A stretch of DNA of 18,744 nt from an uncultured Eubacteriales bacterium (GCA_905199135.1 CAJKFC010000030.1:1-18744), one strand, 5' to 3'. Counted from the stretch's first letter, positions 1 through 6,943 are shown. The notes: generated from the sequence alone by a model not told the origin. A program made the numbers and translations.

Positions 1-326
1 CCGTTTTTGTCGGTGCAGTTGTTGACCCAGCCGTTTTTGCAGAAAAAGCAGTTTCCGCAAAATGTCTCCACATTGACGGTCACCCTGTCGCCCGGCTTTA
101 CCTCCGTGACGGCGCTGCCCGTCTGCTCCACAATTCCCACCATCTCGTGACCTACCGTAATCCCCGGCACAGCCCTCGGCACGCTGCCGTACTTGATGTG
201 GAGGTCGCTGGAACAGATGCTGGCCAAAGTCACCCTGACAACGGCGTCACGCTCATCTAAAATCTCCGGCTTGGGCTTTTCTATAAGCTCAAATTTTCCC
301 TTTTCCATGTATGTATACGCAAGCAT
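1..326 (-). CDS. Zinc-dependent medium-chain alcohol dehydrogenase, N-terminal 108 residues (runs off the left edge)
   Basis: The reverse strand encodes the GroES-like catalytic domain of a zinc-binding MDR dehydrogenase, a family that oxidises alcohols or polyols with NAD(P). Visible ligands are C38 (in SICSSD), H60-E61 (in TVGHEMVG) for the catalytic zinc, and C90, C93, C96, C104 for a structural zinc lobe. The Rossmann domain would lie beyond base 1, so substrate and cofactor cannot be judged. The start at 326 is preferred because GAGGTGA sits just upstream, overlapping the stop of the preceding gene five bases away; a second in-frame ATG lies at 308. It is the last visible gene of the operon that begins with the Nudix hydrolase, and translation is probably coupled to the gene before it. 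Family assignment is firm; the exact enzyme is unknown. Confidence 0.9.
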   Translation of the reverse strand, partial: MLAYTYMEKGKFELIEKPKPEILDERDAVVRVTLASICSSDLHIKYGSVPRAVPGITVGHEMVGIVEQTGSAVTEVKPGDRVTVNVETFCGNCFFCKNGWVNNCTDKN

Positions 327-331
327 GTCTG

Positions 332-679
332 TCACCTCGGTTGTGTTTCATCTTTAAGCTCGCCCATGCGGACAAGGCGTGTCACAATAGACCCTCTCGT
401 GCGTTTGTGCCTGTCGGCTATTTCCGATATTTTAATGCCGTTTCGATAGGCGAGCCTTATCTCCTCTTCTTCCTCTTTTGTCCACGGTTTTCCTGCGTTT
501 TCAGGCTGAGGCTTTGCTTTCCTTTTTGCTATTCTCTCCAGTTCCGCGACGGCGGTGTGCAGCGCTCTCACAATTTCTGCTTGATTGCAGCTGTCATTTT
601 CGGGCAGCACCTCTCCCGTAAGAGGATTTATTCCGTCTGCCAGTACGCTGAGCAGCTCTTTAGCTCGAATAATATCCAT
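332..679 (-). CDS. Small HTH-like hypothetical protein (115 aa)
   Basis: Not recognised as a named gene. Residues 1-50 (AKELL..LADGINPLTGEVLPE) resemble a short helical module I associate with Firmicute DNA-processing proteins. Residues 64-107 (PWTKEEEEEIRLAY, KISEIADRHKRTRGSIVTRL) read as a Myb/SANT-like or sigma-region-4-like trihelical DNA-binding domain: W-x-x-x-E-E-x-x-I, then a turn, then a recognition helix rich in R. The middle is highly charged and Lys-rich. A strong AGGAGAG lies 8-10 bases before the ATG at 679. The gene sits 35 bases after the HhH-like gene and five bases before the dehydrogenase, so it belongs to the same transcript. DNA binding is inferred from the motif pattern; a role alongside the repair-like genes is possible but not shown. 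Confidence 0.75.
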   Translation of the reverse strand: MDIIRAKELLSVLADGINPLTGEVLPENDSCNQAEIVRALHTAVAELERIAKRKAKPQPENAGKPWTKEEEEEIRLAYRNGIKISEIADRHKRTRGSIVTRLVRMGELKDETQPR

Positions 680-714
680 GATTAACTCTCCTGATTACCT
701 TTATATTTTTCCTT

Positions 715-1434
715 TTATCTGTGAGCCATATAGTTCCAAATAGAGTGATCTAAAAGTCTTACTGTCATATGCGGATATTTTTCTCGGAGACTCTCCGCCG
801 CATTTGTAAGTATACCCTGAGCCTGAGACACGGAAAACTCCTGTCCCGTCTGCTCTTTCAAAAACCTCAATATATGGCGGTCGGGTTTGGCCTGTGAATC
901 ATCTCCCGAGAGCATATAAAAATACCTGAGACACAGACCACTTTTTTGCCCGGGGATTTGCATTATCTCCCTTTCCGCATCAGCAGGCAGGCCTTTTGAC
1001 ACAATATCGGACAATGTTTCAATTCCGTATTTTTGAAGAATACATGCAAAGCGCATTACCGCTTCCGACTTTAAAATTCCGTTTCGTGTCGATGTTCGCT
1101 GATGATTTTTAAAAATCGTATCTGCACTTTTCTCCGCTCCCTCCGATACAATATGCTCAATAAGCTGCGAAATTGTGTGAGTGTCGCCTTTATTGTCGCG
1201 CACAGTGTTGAACTCACGCAGACCGTAACGGGAACAATAGTTTTTCACCGTATTCTGCGTGCTTGTATATTTTACTCCTATGGAAAATACCGCATCTATT
1301 ACACATTGCGGCAATGAATCATAGTAATACGCGGGACTCAGCGAAGCGGACGGCAGATTGAGCAATGCTTCGCAGACGCTGCAAACCGAATCTATATATA
1401 TACTCAGATTTTCATTTTTAATATAGCTTTCCAT
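715..1434 (-). CDS. HhH-GPD-like protein, possible DNA-glycosylase relative (239 aa)
   Basis: The C-terminal half carries what looks like a helix-hairpin-helix and the following Asp of the HhH-GPD superfamily: IPGQKSGLCLRY (160-171), then AKPDRHILRFL (183-192). These correspond in spacing to LPGVGxxTA...VDxHVxR of base-excision glycosylases; D185 would be the catalytic Asp and K164 occupies the hairpin. The N-terminal 110 residues are helical and match nothing I recognise. No FeS cluster cysteines are visible. The gene starts four bases after the Nudix stop, with only a weak AAGGG site, so translational coupling is likely. Pairing with a MutT-like enzyme suggests handling of damaged bases, but no activity can be claimed. 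It could instead be a non-catalytic HhH DNA-binding protein. Confidence 0.7.
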   Translation of the reverse strand: MESYIKNENLSIYIDSVCSVCEALLNLPSASLSPAYYYDSLPQCVIDAVFSIGVKYTSTQNTVKNYCSRYGLREFNTVRDNKGDTHTISQLIEHIVSEGAEKSADTIFKNHQRTSTRNGILKSEAVMRFACILQKYGIETLSDIVSKGLPADAEREIMQIPGQKSGLCLRYFYMLSGDDSQAKPDRHILRFLKEQTGQEFSVSQAQGILTNAAESLREKYPHMTVRLLDHSIWNYMAHR

Positions 1435-1438
1435 TTCT

Positions 1439-1825
1439 TTACCCTTTCTCTCTTTTCAGTTTTTCCAAGACTTCTTTGTCTGCAGGGCAGAATGTGTATT
1501 CGTCTATCTCTTTTGCCGTTATCCACCTGATGTCGCTGTGTTCCAGCATTTGAGGTGTGCCTTCTTTTATTTTCGCATTGAACAGGGTGAGGCGGACGGT
1601 TATATCGGAATATTCATGGGTGACCTCCATAAATACATCGCCCACATGGAGGGTCACCGCCAGCTCTTCGCGGCACTCCCTGATGAGAGCCTGCTCCTTT
1701 GTCTCGCCTTTTTCCACCTTTCCCCCGGGAAACTCCCACATAAGCCCCCTCGCCTTGTGAGCGGGACGCCTGCATATCATAAATCTGTCTCCGTCCCGTA
1801 TGATTGCCGCCGCTACCTCGGTCAT
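1439..1825 (-). CDS. MutT/NUDIX-family hydrolase (128 aa)
   Basis: Contains a complete Nudix box, G-x5-E-x7-REUxEE-x-U, at residues 35-57 (GGKVEKGE, then RECREELAV), the site that binds Mg2+ and cleaves nucleoside-diphosphate-linked substrates. Length, the opening TEVAAAIIRDGDRFMICRRP and the WEFPGG motif are typical of MutT-like (d)NTP pyrophosphohydrolases that clear oxidised nucleotides such as 8-oxo-dGTP. Substrate is inferred from family only; CTP-pyrophosphohydrolase-type relatives look alike. The start at 1825 is supported by GGGAGGA six bases upstream. It is the first gene of a minus-strand operon with a consensus-like promoter ending about 50 bases upstream, followed by the HhH-like gene. 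Confidence 0.93.
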   Translation of the reverse strand: MTEVAAAIIRDGDRFMICRRPAHKARGLMWEFPGGKVEKGETKEQALIRECREELAVTLHVGDVFMEVTHEYSDITVRLTLFNAKIKEGTPQMLEHSDIRWITAKEIDEYTFCPADKEVLEKLKREKG

Positions 1826-1873
1826 TGCTCTGTCCTCCCGTATTTCCGCCTAAAATATTGCTGAATTACATAT

Positions 1874-1902
1874 ATTATATCTTTTTTCTCCATAAAATTC
1901 AA
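1874..1902 (-). promoter_or_regulatory. Sigma-A-type promoter of the Nudix operon
   Basis: On the minus strand, TTGAAT (1897-1902) and a perfect TATAAT (1874-1879) are separated by exactly 17 bases. It fires leftward into the Nudix gene, giving a leader of about 40-45 bases with the GGGAGGA site. Confidence 0.8.
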
Positions 1903-1927
1903 CAAGGCGGCGGGTTTGGAGATAAAA

Positions 1928-1955
1928 TGTCCGCTGTATGACACATTTTCGGACA
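1928..1955. promoter_or_regulatory. Inverted repeat upstream of the sortase
   Basis: TGTCCG (1928-1933) and CGGACA (1950-1955) form a perfect 6-bp inverted repeat in the divergent spacer between the Nudix operon promoter and the sortase gene. It could be an operator. The arms are short, so chance occurrence is possible. Confidence 0.25.
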
Positions 1956-2026
1956 CCGCCTGCAGTCAAAACCCTCTTTTAATAACATTTCTTTTGTGGT
2001 ATACTTTTGGCAGGAGGATACCGAAT

Positions 2027-2776
2027 ATGAAACGAAAAATATCTCTGACCGCCGCCCTGTTGCTCTGCGCGGGCTGCGCCGCTTTGGGGGCGGCCGCCGC
2101 TCTTATCTGGACAGGCAGTCTGATTTCTCCCCCAAAAGCGCCTTCCGTTCCCACCGAACAGCAGACCACTGCCGAAACCTCGGAGAGTACTGCCGCAGAA
2201 ACAACAGAGGCTCCTAACGAAGCCGAAACAGAAGCTGAAACAGAAAACCCCGCCATAGAGGACAACGGTCTTCCCAAAGACAAGCTCTATACCACCGAAG
2301 CCCGTGAAAGTTATGCGGACAGCTCCATGAGGCTGATAATTCCCAAGCTTTCGGTGGACATTCCCGTCTTGGACGGCACCGACGCCGACACCCTTCTCAA
2401 AGGCGTAGGGCTTTACGAATACGCCCAGCTGCCCGGCGAGGGAGGGGCAAATGTGTCGATAGCCGGTCACCGCAACGGACGCCGCGGCGGCGTAGTCACC
2501 GACAACATGCCATTTTACTACATAAACACCCTGACCGAGGGAGATTATCTCTATCTCACCGAGGGAGACACCGTATATCAGTATCTGTGGCAGGCGTGTG
2601 AGGTCATTGAGCCCGACGACTGGAGCGTAATTTTCAACAGGGGCTACGGCTGCGTAACGCTGACCACCTGCACTCCCATAGGAATATCCGACCACCGTCT
2701 CGTGGTGCGCGGAGAGCTCGTTGACACATACCCCGCAGAAGGCGCCGTCTTTCCTTCAAACACTTCGGAGCAATAA
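2027..2776 (+). CDS. Sortase (transpeptidase), TLTTC-type, probably class D-like (249 aa)
   Basis: Membrane-anchored cysteine transpeptidase that joins LPxTG-type proteins to the cell wall. An N-terminal signal-anchor helix (about 7-29) is followed by a Thr/Glu-rich linker (38-80) and the sortase beta-barrel (about 98-232). The catalytic triad is visible: H148 in IAGHRN, C215 in TLTTCTP, R224 in HRLVVRGEL. The ATG at 2027 is chosen over upstream in-frame codons because CAGGAGG lies just before it and the protein then begins MKRKIS plus a hydrophobic helix. A possible TATACT box lies at 2000-2005 with a poor -35. TLTTC and the compact size suggest class D, but class cannot be fixed by eye. The next gene downstream encodes an LPHTG protein, a likely substrate, though a terminator separates the two transcripts. 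Confidence 0.92.
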   Translation: MKRKISLTAALLLCAGCAALGAAAALIWTGSLISPPKAPSVPTEQQTTAETSESTAAETTEAPNEAETEAETENPAIEDNGLPKDKLYTTEARESYADSSMRLIIPKLSVDIPVLDGTDADTLLKGVGLYEYAQLPGEGGANVSIAGHRNGRRGGVVTDNMPFYYINTLTEGDYLYLTEGDTVYQYLWQACEVIEPDDWSVIFNRGYGCVTLTTCTPIGISDHRLVVRGELVDTYPAEGAVFPSNTSEQ

Positions 2777-2805
2777 CTCCGTTTTAAAAATGCTGTCAAA
2801 AAAAG

Positions 2806-2830
2806 TCGCAGAAAAATCTGCGATTTTTTT
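2806..2830 (+). terminator. Intrinsic terminator after the sortase gene
   Basis: TCGCAGA (2806-2812), AAAA loop, TCTGCGA (2817-2823), then seven T. A run of A precedes the stem, so it may also work in the other direction. It separates the sortase transcript from the surface-protein transcript. Confidence 0.85.
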
Positions 2831-2855
2831 CATAAGTCGGTGTTTTTTTGAGAAA

Positions 2856-2874
2856 TGTGACCATTATGTGACCA
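2856..2874 (+). promoter_or_regulatory. 11-bp-phased direct repeat, candidate activator site
   Basis: TGTGACCA occurs at 2856-2863 and again at 2867-2874, exactly 11 bp apart (one helical turn), ending eight bases before the TATAAT box at 2883. The promoter has no good -35 hexamer, and the repeat occupies that position. OmpR/PhoB-type response regulators commonly bind such phased direct repeats. The regulator is not identified in this window. Confidence 0.5.
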
Positions 2875-2882
2875 ATCCGTGT

Positions 2883-2900
2883 TATAATTGTATATACAAT
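2883..2900 (+). promoter_or_regulatory. -10 box and overlapping 14-bp palindrome of the surface-protein promoter
   Basis: A perfect TATAAT (2883-2888) starts the transcript that carries the riboswitch. Overlapping it, ATTGTATATACAAT (2887-2900) is a perfect 14-bp palindrome covering the expected transcription start. It could be an operator for a dimeric repressor, although its AT-rich alternating centre makes it only moderately specific. Confidence 0.55.
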
Positions 2901-2917
2901 GAGAGGTTTATATAAGT

Positions 2918-3020
2918 CCGAAAAGCTTCGGGCTCACTGTAAACGGCAAACCGCATGAAAGTGCGGGACGCAAAGCCAGGGGGCTAAGGCGAATATGCTA
3001 TGCACGCCCGGCTGCCGGTA
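2918..3020 (+). promoter_or_regulatory. Cyclic-di-GMP-I (GEMM-I) riboswitch aptamer
   Basis: The leader contains the GEMM-I core in order: GGCAAACC (2945-2952), a hairpin CCGCAT-GAAA-GTGCGG (2951-2966) with a GNRA tetraloop, GGGACGCAAAGCC (2965-2977), then GGGCTAAGG and a 3' half with CGCCCGGCTGCC. GGGC (2981-2984) can pair with GCCC (3006-3009), and GCC (2975-2977) with GGC (3010-3012). By alignment with the Vc2 aptamer, the ligand-contacting guanine (G20) is kept as G2945 and the stacking adenine (A47) as A2972; C92 probably corresponds to C3015. Keeping G20 favours c-di-GMP over the cGAMP-binding variant, which has A there. The closing stem looks short (ACTG 2936-2939 with CGGT 3016-3019). 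A small hairpin (2918-2931) precedes it. Identification comes from recognising conserved bases, not from a covariance search. Confidence 0.9.
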
Positions 3021-3055
3021 TTTCCATCTCAAATAAACGAAAAGGAGAACGGAAA
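3021..3055 (+). promoter_or_regulatory. Putative Shine-Dalgarno-sequestering hairpin (expression platform)
   Basis: TTTCC (3021-3025) can pair with GGAAA (3051-3055), and TCTC (3027-3030) with GAGA (3045-3048), which includes part of the AAAGGAG ribosome binding site (3041-3047). The stem lies directly after the aptamer, and no terminator-like T-run precedes the gene. This points to translational control. Whether ligand opens or closes the stem cannot be read from sequence. Confidence 0.5.
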
Positions 3056-6000
3056 ATGGCAAAAAAGAAATTGCAGAGAATGATTTCCCTCGTCACGCTT
3101 TTTTGTATGACCTTCGGCATGTTCAATATAACCGGCTTTGCCGAAGCGGATCATTCTCACAACGAAATTTCCTGTGAAGTCTGCACATCGGGCAAAGTTG
3201 AATGTTCGGTCTGCGGCGGCACAGGCACTGTATCTGACGATACCGAAGACGGTACGGCAGAGGAAATCACCTGCGACGCCTGCGACGGCACAGGCGATGC
3301 AACATGCGAAGCCTGCGGCGGCACAGGCAAGACAGAGTGCACCGGCACCTTTGAAATCGACCCAGAAAACACCACAGCTACCTGCTATCATTCGGGTACT
3401 GTGGCATATAAATGCTCGGTCTGCGGCGCCTCGTACACAGAGAGCAACACATTTTTGGAGCATGATCCCACAGAAGTAACGGTTAAGACTCCCGCCACCT
3501 GCACTGAAAAAGGTGAAGAGGAGTGCTACTGCGAGATATGCGACGAAACATATCTCCGCCCCATCCCCGCTCTGGGTCATGAGCTGGATGAAAACGGCAA
3601 GTGCACCCGCGAGGGCTGCGACTATTCCGTATCGTCTGTCGGCGGCACATTCAAAGTCGACGACTGCTGGGAACAGTATAACAACAAGCCCAGCTTTGAT
3701 ACCTTCTCGCTGACCTGCAAAGTCCTCACCGCCTCTGAAAACGGCGAAAACGGCACCGTTGCCGTAACAGGCTGGAGCGGAGCCGAGGGCAACACAAGCT
3801 CCACAGGTATCTATATCCTGATCCCCCCCACTGTGACAGACGACTTTGGCAACACATATGATGTCACCCAGGTCACCGCCAACTTTCAGAGAAATCAGTC
3901 CAACTCTGCCAAGGGCAAGCTCCTGGGCTTCTACCTGAAAGCTCCCATGGTCAAAGAGCTGACGGTAAACAGCATGTTCCTGGATCAGTCCAACATGAAA
4001 GTTTTGGATCTGGGCAACAGCTTGGAAGTCATAGGCACAGGCTGCTTCTCCGGCTGCAAGAAGATTGACAGCACCTACCCTGTGGTTCTGCCCGAGAGCC
4101 TTAAGGAAATCGGCATAGGCGCATTTAAGGGTGTGCCCTTCAGCGGAAAGAACGAAAAGACTATCGACATTCCCGAATCGGTCACCTATATCGGCACAGG
4201 CGCTTTTGAAAGCTCCAACCTTAAAACAGTCACAGGCGGCGAAGGCATTACCAGGCTTGAGAGCACCGTGTTCCAGGACTGCTGGCTTCTCAAGTCGGTG
4301 GAATTTCCCAATGTCACCGAGTTTGAAAGCGCCGTATTCTACAACAGCGGTTTAACCAATGTGGGCTGGGACTGGAGCAAGATCACCAGCCTGGACAGCG
4401 ACACCTTTGGCGGCTGCTACGGCTTGATCGGCGACTTGGTTCTCTCCGGCGACTGTGAACTGGGCTGGAGCACCTTCTCGGGCACCGGCTTCTCCAGTAT
4501 CACCATCGGCGAAGGCATGACCGAGATCCCCAACTGGGCCTTCTACGGCTGCTTCAACCTGACCGAGATCAACCTGCCCAACAGCATTACCACCATCGGG
4601 CAGGAGGCCTTCGGCAATGCCGGCTACCAGGTTGCCGAGGGCCAGGAAGACTTCGCTGTGGAGGTCAACATCGGCTCCGACGACGGCAGCCGTCTGACAG
4701 ACATAGCCTCCGGCGCCTTTGACGGCAGCAATTTCAACATCACGGTAAACACCTCCGAGGACAGCATTTCCAACACAGCATTCCTCGAAGGCAACGGCAA
4801 CACAGTAACCTATACTGTGGCATCCATTGAGACCACAAAGACAGCTGCCGACCTTCAGCAGCAGATAAATGACGCTGCCGCCACAGAGGATACGGCAGAC
4901 GACACCATTGTTCTCACCGAAAACTACAATATAGACGCTACTGTAACAATTCCCACAGATTCCAATATAACAATCGTCGGCATGACCGCAAGAAGCGCTG
5001 ACGGCGGCGCCATACTCAAGGGCACTGTGGACGGCTATATGTTCAGCGTTCCCGAAAATGCCGAGTTTACCCTCGGCGCAGATGTAAACTGCATGGTTCG
5101 CAGCTCGAGACTCATAGAGTCTTACGGCGTGTTCAACATGAACGGCGCAGCCGTAACAGGCGGCGTGGCAGGCATGAAGCAGGGCGTCGTACACATTGCC
5201 GGCGGCGTGTTCAATATGAACGGCGGCAATATTTCGGGCGCTGCAATTACAAATCAGCACTCCGGCACAGTTCTGCTCTCCAACGGAGCTGAAATGACCA
5301 TGGAGGGCGGCGTTATCTCGGGCAACACCGCCGGCGACCTCAACACAAGCGCAGGCGTGACGGTATGTCAGGGCGCTTCCTTTACAATGAACGGCGGCGA
5401 GATTTCGGGCAACAAAGCCTTCCGCGGCGCAGGCGTGCTGGTATTCGGCGGCACTGTAAGCGGCGAATATTCCGAAGAGCCCGCCGTATTCACAATGAAC
5501 GACGGTAAAATCACAGGCAACACCGCAAGCGGCTATTTGGGTAACCTCCGCGCTGCAGGCGGCGGCGTATATGTCCAGAACAACGCTCAGTTCACAATGA
5601 ACGACGGTGAAATATCCGGCAATGTCTCCGACCATCAGGGCGGCGGCGTGGCAACTCAGGACGAAAATGGCGCAGGCGGCGTGTTCATCATGAACGGCGG
5701 CTCCGTTACAGGCAACTCCGCTGTCAACGGCGGCGGCATATACAGCTACTCCAGAGCTGTAAAGCTTTTGGCAGGCAACATTGAAAACAACACCGCTTCC
5801 TCTCTCGGCGGCGGCATGTATGTCAGCACCAATCCTTACAGCATAGAGCTTGGCGATGTCCTCATCACCGGCAACTCAGCCGAAGTCATGGGCGGCGGCA
5901 TCTGGTCCTGCCCCATAGGCACGGTTGATTTCGTAAACGGCAGCTTCGCAATTTACGGCAATTCTGCCGAAAAGGCGGGCGACGATGTGGCGGCTCTCAA

Positions 6001-6886
6001 CAAGAAAGCCGATACCGTTACAACACTCGGCGACAATATGCCGGGCGGCGGCGTCATGGCATGGTACAAGGACGGCAGCATTTCGGCTGTATCCATGGAC
6101 GGAAACGATCTCGGCGCCATTTCGGGCGACAGCGTGCGCTATGCCGAAGGCGATATCCGCATAGAAGCTCCCGTAAAAAGCGAGAAATCTTTCTCGGCAA
6201 AGTCTATAGTCACCGATGACGCGGCCTCTCTCATTTCGGCCTCCCTCATAATCAGAGGCAACAAGGCCTCTCAGGGCGGCGGTATCGGCAGCAACGGTAT
6301 CGTAAAGCAGAACGGCGAGTCTCTCACTCCCTCAGAAATCACCGTAAACAAGGTGTGGAGCGGCAGCGGTGAGCACCCCGACAGCGTAACCGTTGAGCTG
6401 ACAGCCACAAAGGACGACAAGACCATCGTTTTGGACCGCGCAGTTCTCAGCGAAGACAACAAGTGGACATATACCTTTAAATACGAGCCTCTCGCCGACA
6501 TGGTTTACGGCGTACAGGAAATCGTACCCGAAGGATATGAGAGTACCGTGTCGACAGACGAGGATACAGGCGCTGTCACCATAACCAACACCAAGAAGTC
6601 CACACCCGGTCCCGACATAGATGATCCCGATGTTCCTGACGGCGGCGAGGATATAGACGATCCCGATGTTCTCCTTGACGGCGGTGAGGATATAGACGAT
6701 CCCGATGTTCCCCTTGACGGCGGCGAAGACATAGAGGATCCCGATGTTCCTCTGGGAGAACTGCCTCACACGGGAACACCCCCCTTCTCCGCAAATAAGG
6801 CGGCTGCCGTGATGATGATTCTCGCGGCTGTGCTCACACTTTCGGGCGCTGCGGCTGCTTTCGCAGGCAGGAGAAAGGAACAGTAA
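3056..6886 (+). CDS. LPHTG-anchored multidomain surface protein: Cys cluster, BspA-like LRR, beta-helix, Cna-B-like domain (1276 aa)
   Basis: Large secreted, wall-anchored protein, probably an adhesin or glycan-binding surface factor. In order: signal peptide (1-31, likely cut after GFAEA); cysteine cluster (40-95) with CEVC, CSVCGGTG, CDACDGTG and CEACGGTG motifs like the DnaJ zinc domain; a further Cys-rich stretch (110-188) with ATCTEKG and ALGHELDENGKC repeats common in Clostridia exoproteins; LRR_5/BspA-type repeats (about 300-565); a right-handed beta-helix with FTMNGGEISGN and GGGI/VY repeats (about 660-985); a Cna-B-like domain (1094-1182); an acidic 13-residue repeat stalk; sorting signal LPHTG (1236-1240), hydrophobic helix and RRKEQ tail. 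The start has AAAGGAG nine bases upstream. The gene lies behind a c-di-GMP riboswitch and next to a sortase. Codon use differs between modules. Ligand unknown. Confidence 0.93.
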   Translation: MAKKKLQRMISLVTLFCMTFGMFNITGFAEADHSHNEISCEVCTSGKVECSVCGGTGTVSDDTEDGTAEEITCDACDGTGDATCEACGGTGKTECTGTFEIDPENTTATCYHSGTVAYKCSVCGASYTESNTFLEHDPTEVTVKTPATCTEKGEEECYCEICDETYLRPIPALGHELDENGKCTREGCDYSVSSVGGTFKVDDCWEQYNNKPSFDTFSLTCKVLTASENGENGTVAVTGWSGAEGNTSSTGIYILIPPTVTDDFGNTYDVTQVTANFQRNQSNSAKGKLLGFYLKAPMVKELTVNSMFLDQSNMKVLDLGNSLEVIGTGCFSGCKKIDSTYPVVLPESLKEIGIGAFKGVPFSGKNEKTIDIPESVTYIGTGAFESSNLKTVTGGEGITRLESTVFQDCWLLKSVEFPNVTEFESAVFYNSGLTNVGWDWSKITSLDSDTFGGCYGLIGDLVLSGDCELGWSTFSGTGFSSITIGEGMTEIPNWAFYGCFNLTEINLPNSITTIGQEAFGNAGYQVAEGQEDFAVEVNIGSDDGSRLTDIASGAFDGSNFNITVNTSEDSISNTAFLEGNGNTVTYTVASIETTKTAADLQQQINDAAATEDTADDTIVLTENYNIDATVTIPTDSNITIVGMTARSADGGAILKGTVDGYMFSVPENAEFTLGADVNCMVRSSRLIESYGVFNMNGAAVTGGVAGMKQGVVHIAGGVFNMNGGNISGAAITNQHSGTVLLSNGAEMTMEGGVISGNTAGDLNTSAGVTVCQGASFTMNGGEISGNKAFRGAGVLVFGGTVSGEYSEEPAVFTMNDGKITGNTASGYLGNLRAAGGGVYVQNNAQFTMNDGEISGNVSDHQGGGVATQDENGAGGVFIMNGGSVTGNSAVNGGGIYSYSRAVKLLAGNIENNTASSLGGGMYVSTNPYSIELGDVLITGNSAEVMGGGIWSCPIGTVDFVNGSFAIYGNSAEKAGDDVAALNKKADTVTTLGDNMPGGGVMAWYKDGSISAVSMDGNDLGAISGDSVRYAEGDIRIEAPVKSEKSFSAKSIVTDDAASLISASLIIRGNKASQGGGIGSNGIVKQNGESLTPSEITVNKVWSGSGEHPDSVTVELTATKDDKTIVLDRAVLSEDNKWTYTFKYEPLADMVYGVQEIVPEGYESTVSTDEDTGAVTITNTKKSTPGPDIDDPDVPDGGEDIDDPDVLLDGGEDIDDPDVPLDGGEDIEDPDVPLGELPHTGTPPFSANKAAAVMMILAAVLTLSGAAAAFAGRRKEQ
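6641..6757 (+). repeat. Three tandem 39-bp repeats encoding the acidic stalk
   Basis: Three units (6641-6679, 6680-6718, 6719-6757) each encode GGEDIDDPDVPLD or a close variant; a shorter partial copy (DIDDPDVPD) lies just before. The unit is in frame, so copy changes would alter stalk length without a frameshift. It lies immediately before the LPHTG signal, where wall-spanning stalks normally occur. Confidence 0.9.
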
Positions 6887-6906
6887 TCACAGACCAATTA
6901 CAGTAT

Positions 6907-6943
6907 AAAATACAGCCTGCGGCATAGCCGCAGGCTGTATTTT
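6907..6943 (+). terminator. Strong intrinsic terminator after the surface-protein gene
   Basis: A 17-bp perfect stem (6907-6923 with 6927-6943; core TACAGCCTGCGGC) around an ATA loop, ending in TTTTA. The A-run on the 5' side makes it potentially bidirectional. Confidence 0.88.

Noticed and set aside
1928..2026. Longer sortase start near 1916 with an extra N-terminus
   Set aside because: The extension has no ribosome site and would place residues before a clean signal anchor; CAGGAGG before 2027 decides the start.
4352..5635. Long open frame on the minus strand opposite the surface-protein gene
   Set aside because: It arises from the GGC-rich glycine, serine and asparagine codons of the plus-strand gene; it has low-complexity Ala/Val/His composition, no ribosome site and no domain.
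6600..6769. CRISPR-like regularly spaced repeat
   Set aside because: The units are directly tandem, coding and in frame, with no spacers between them; they are a protein stalk repeat.
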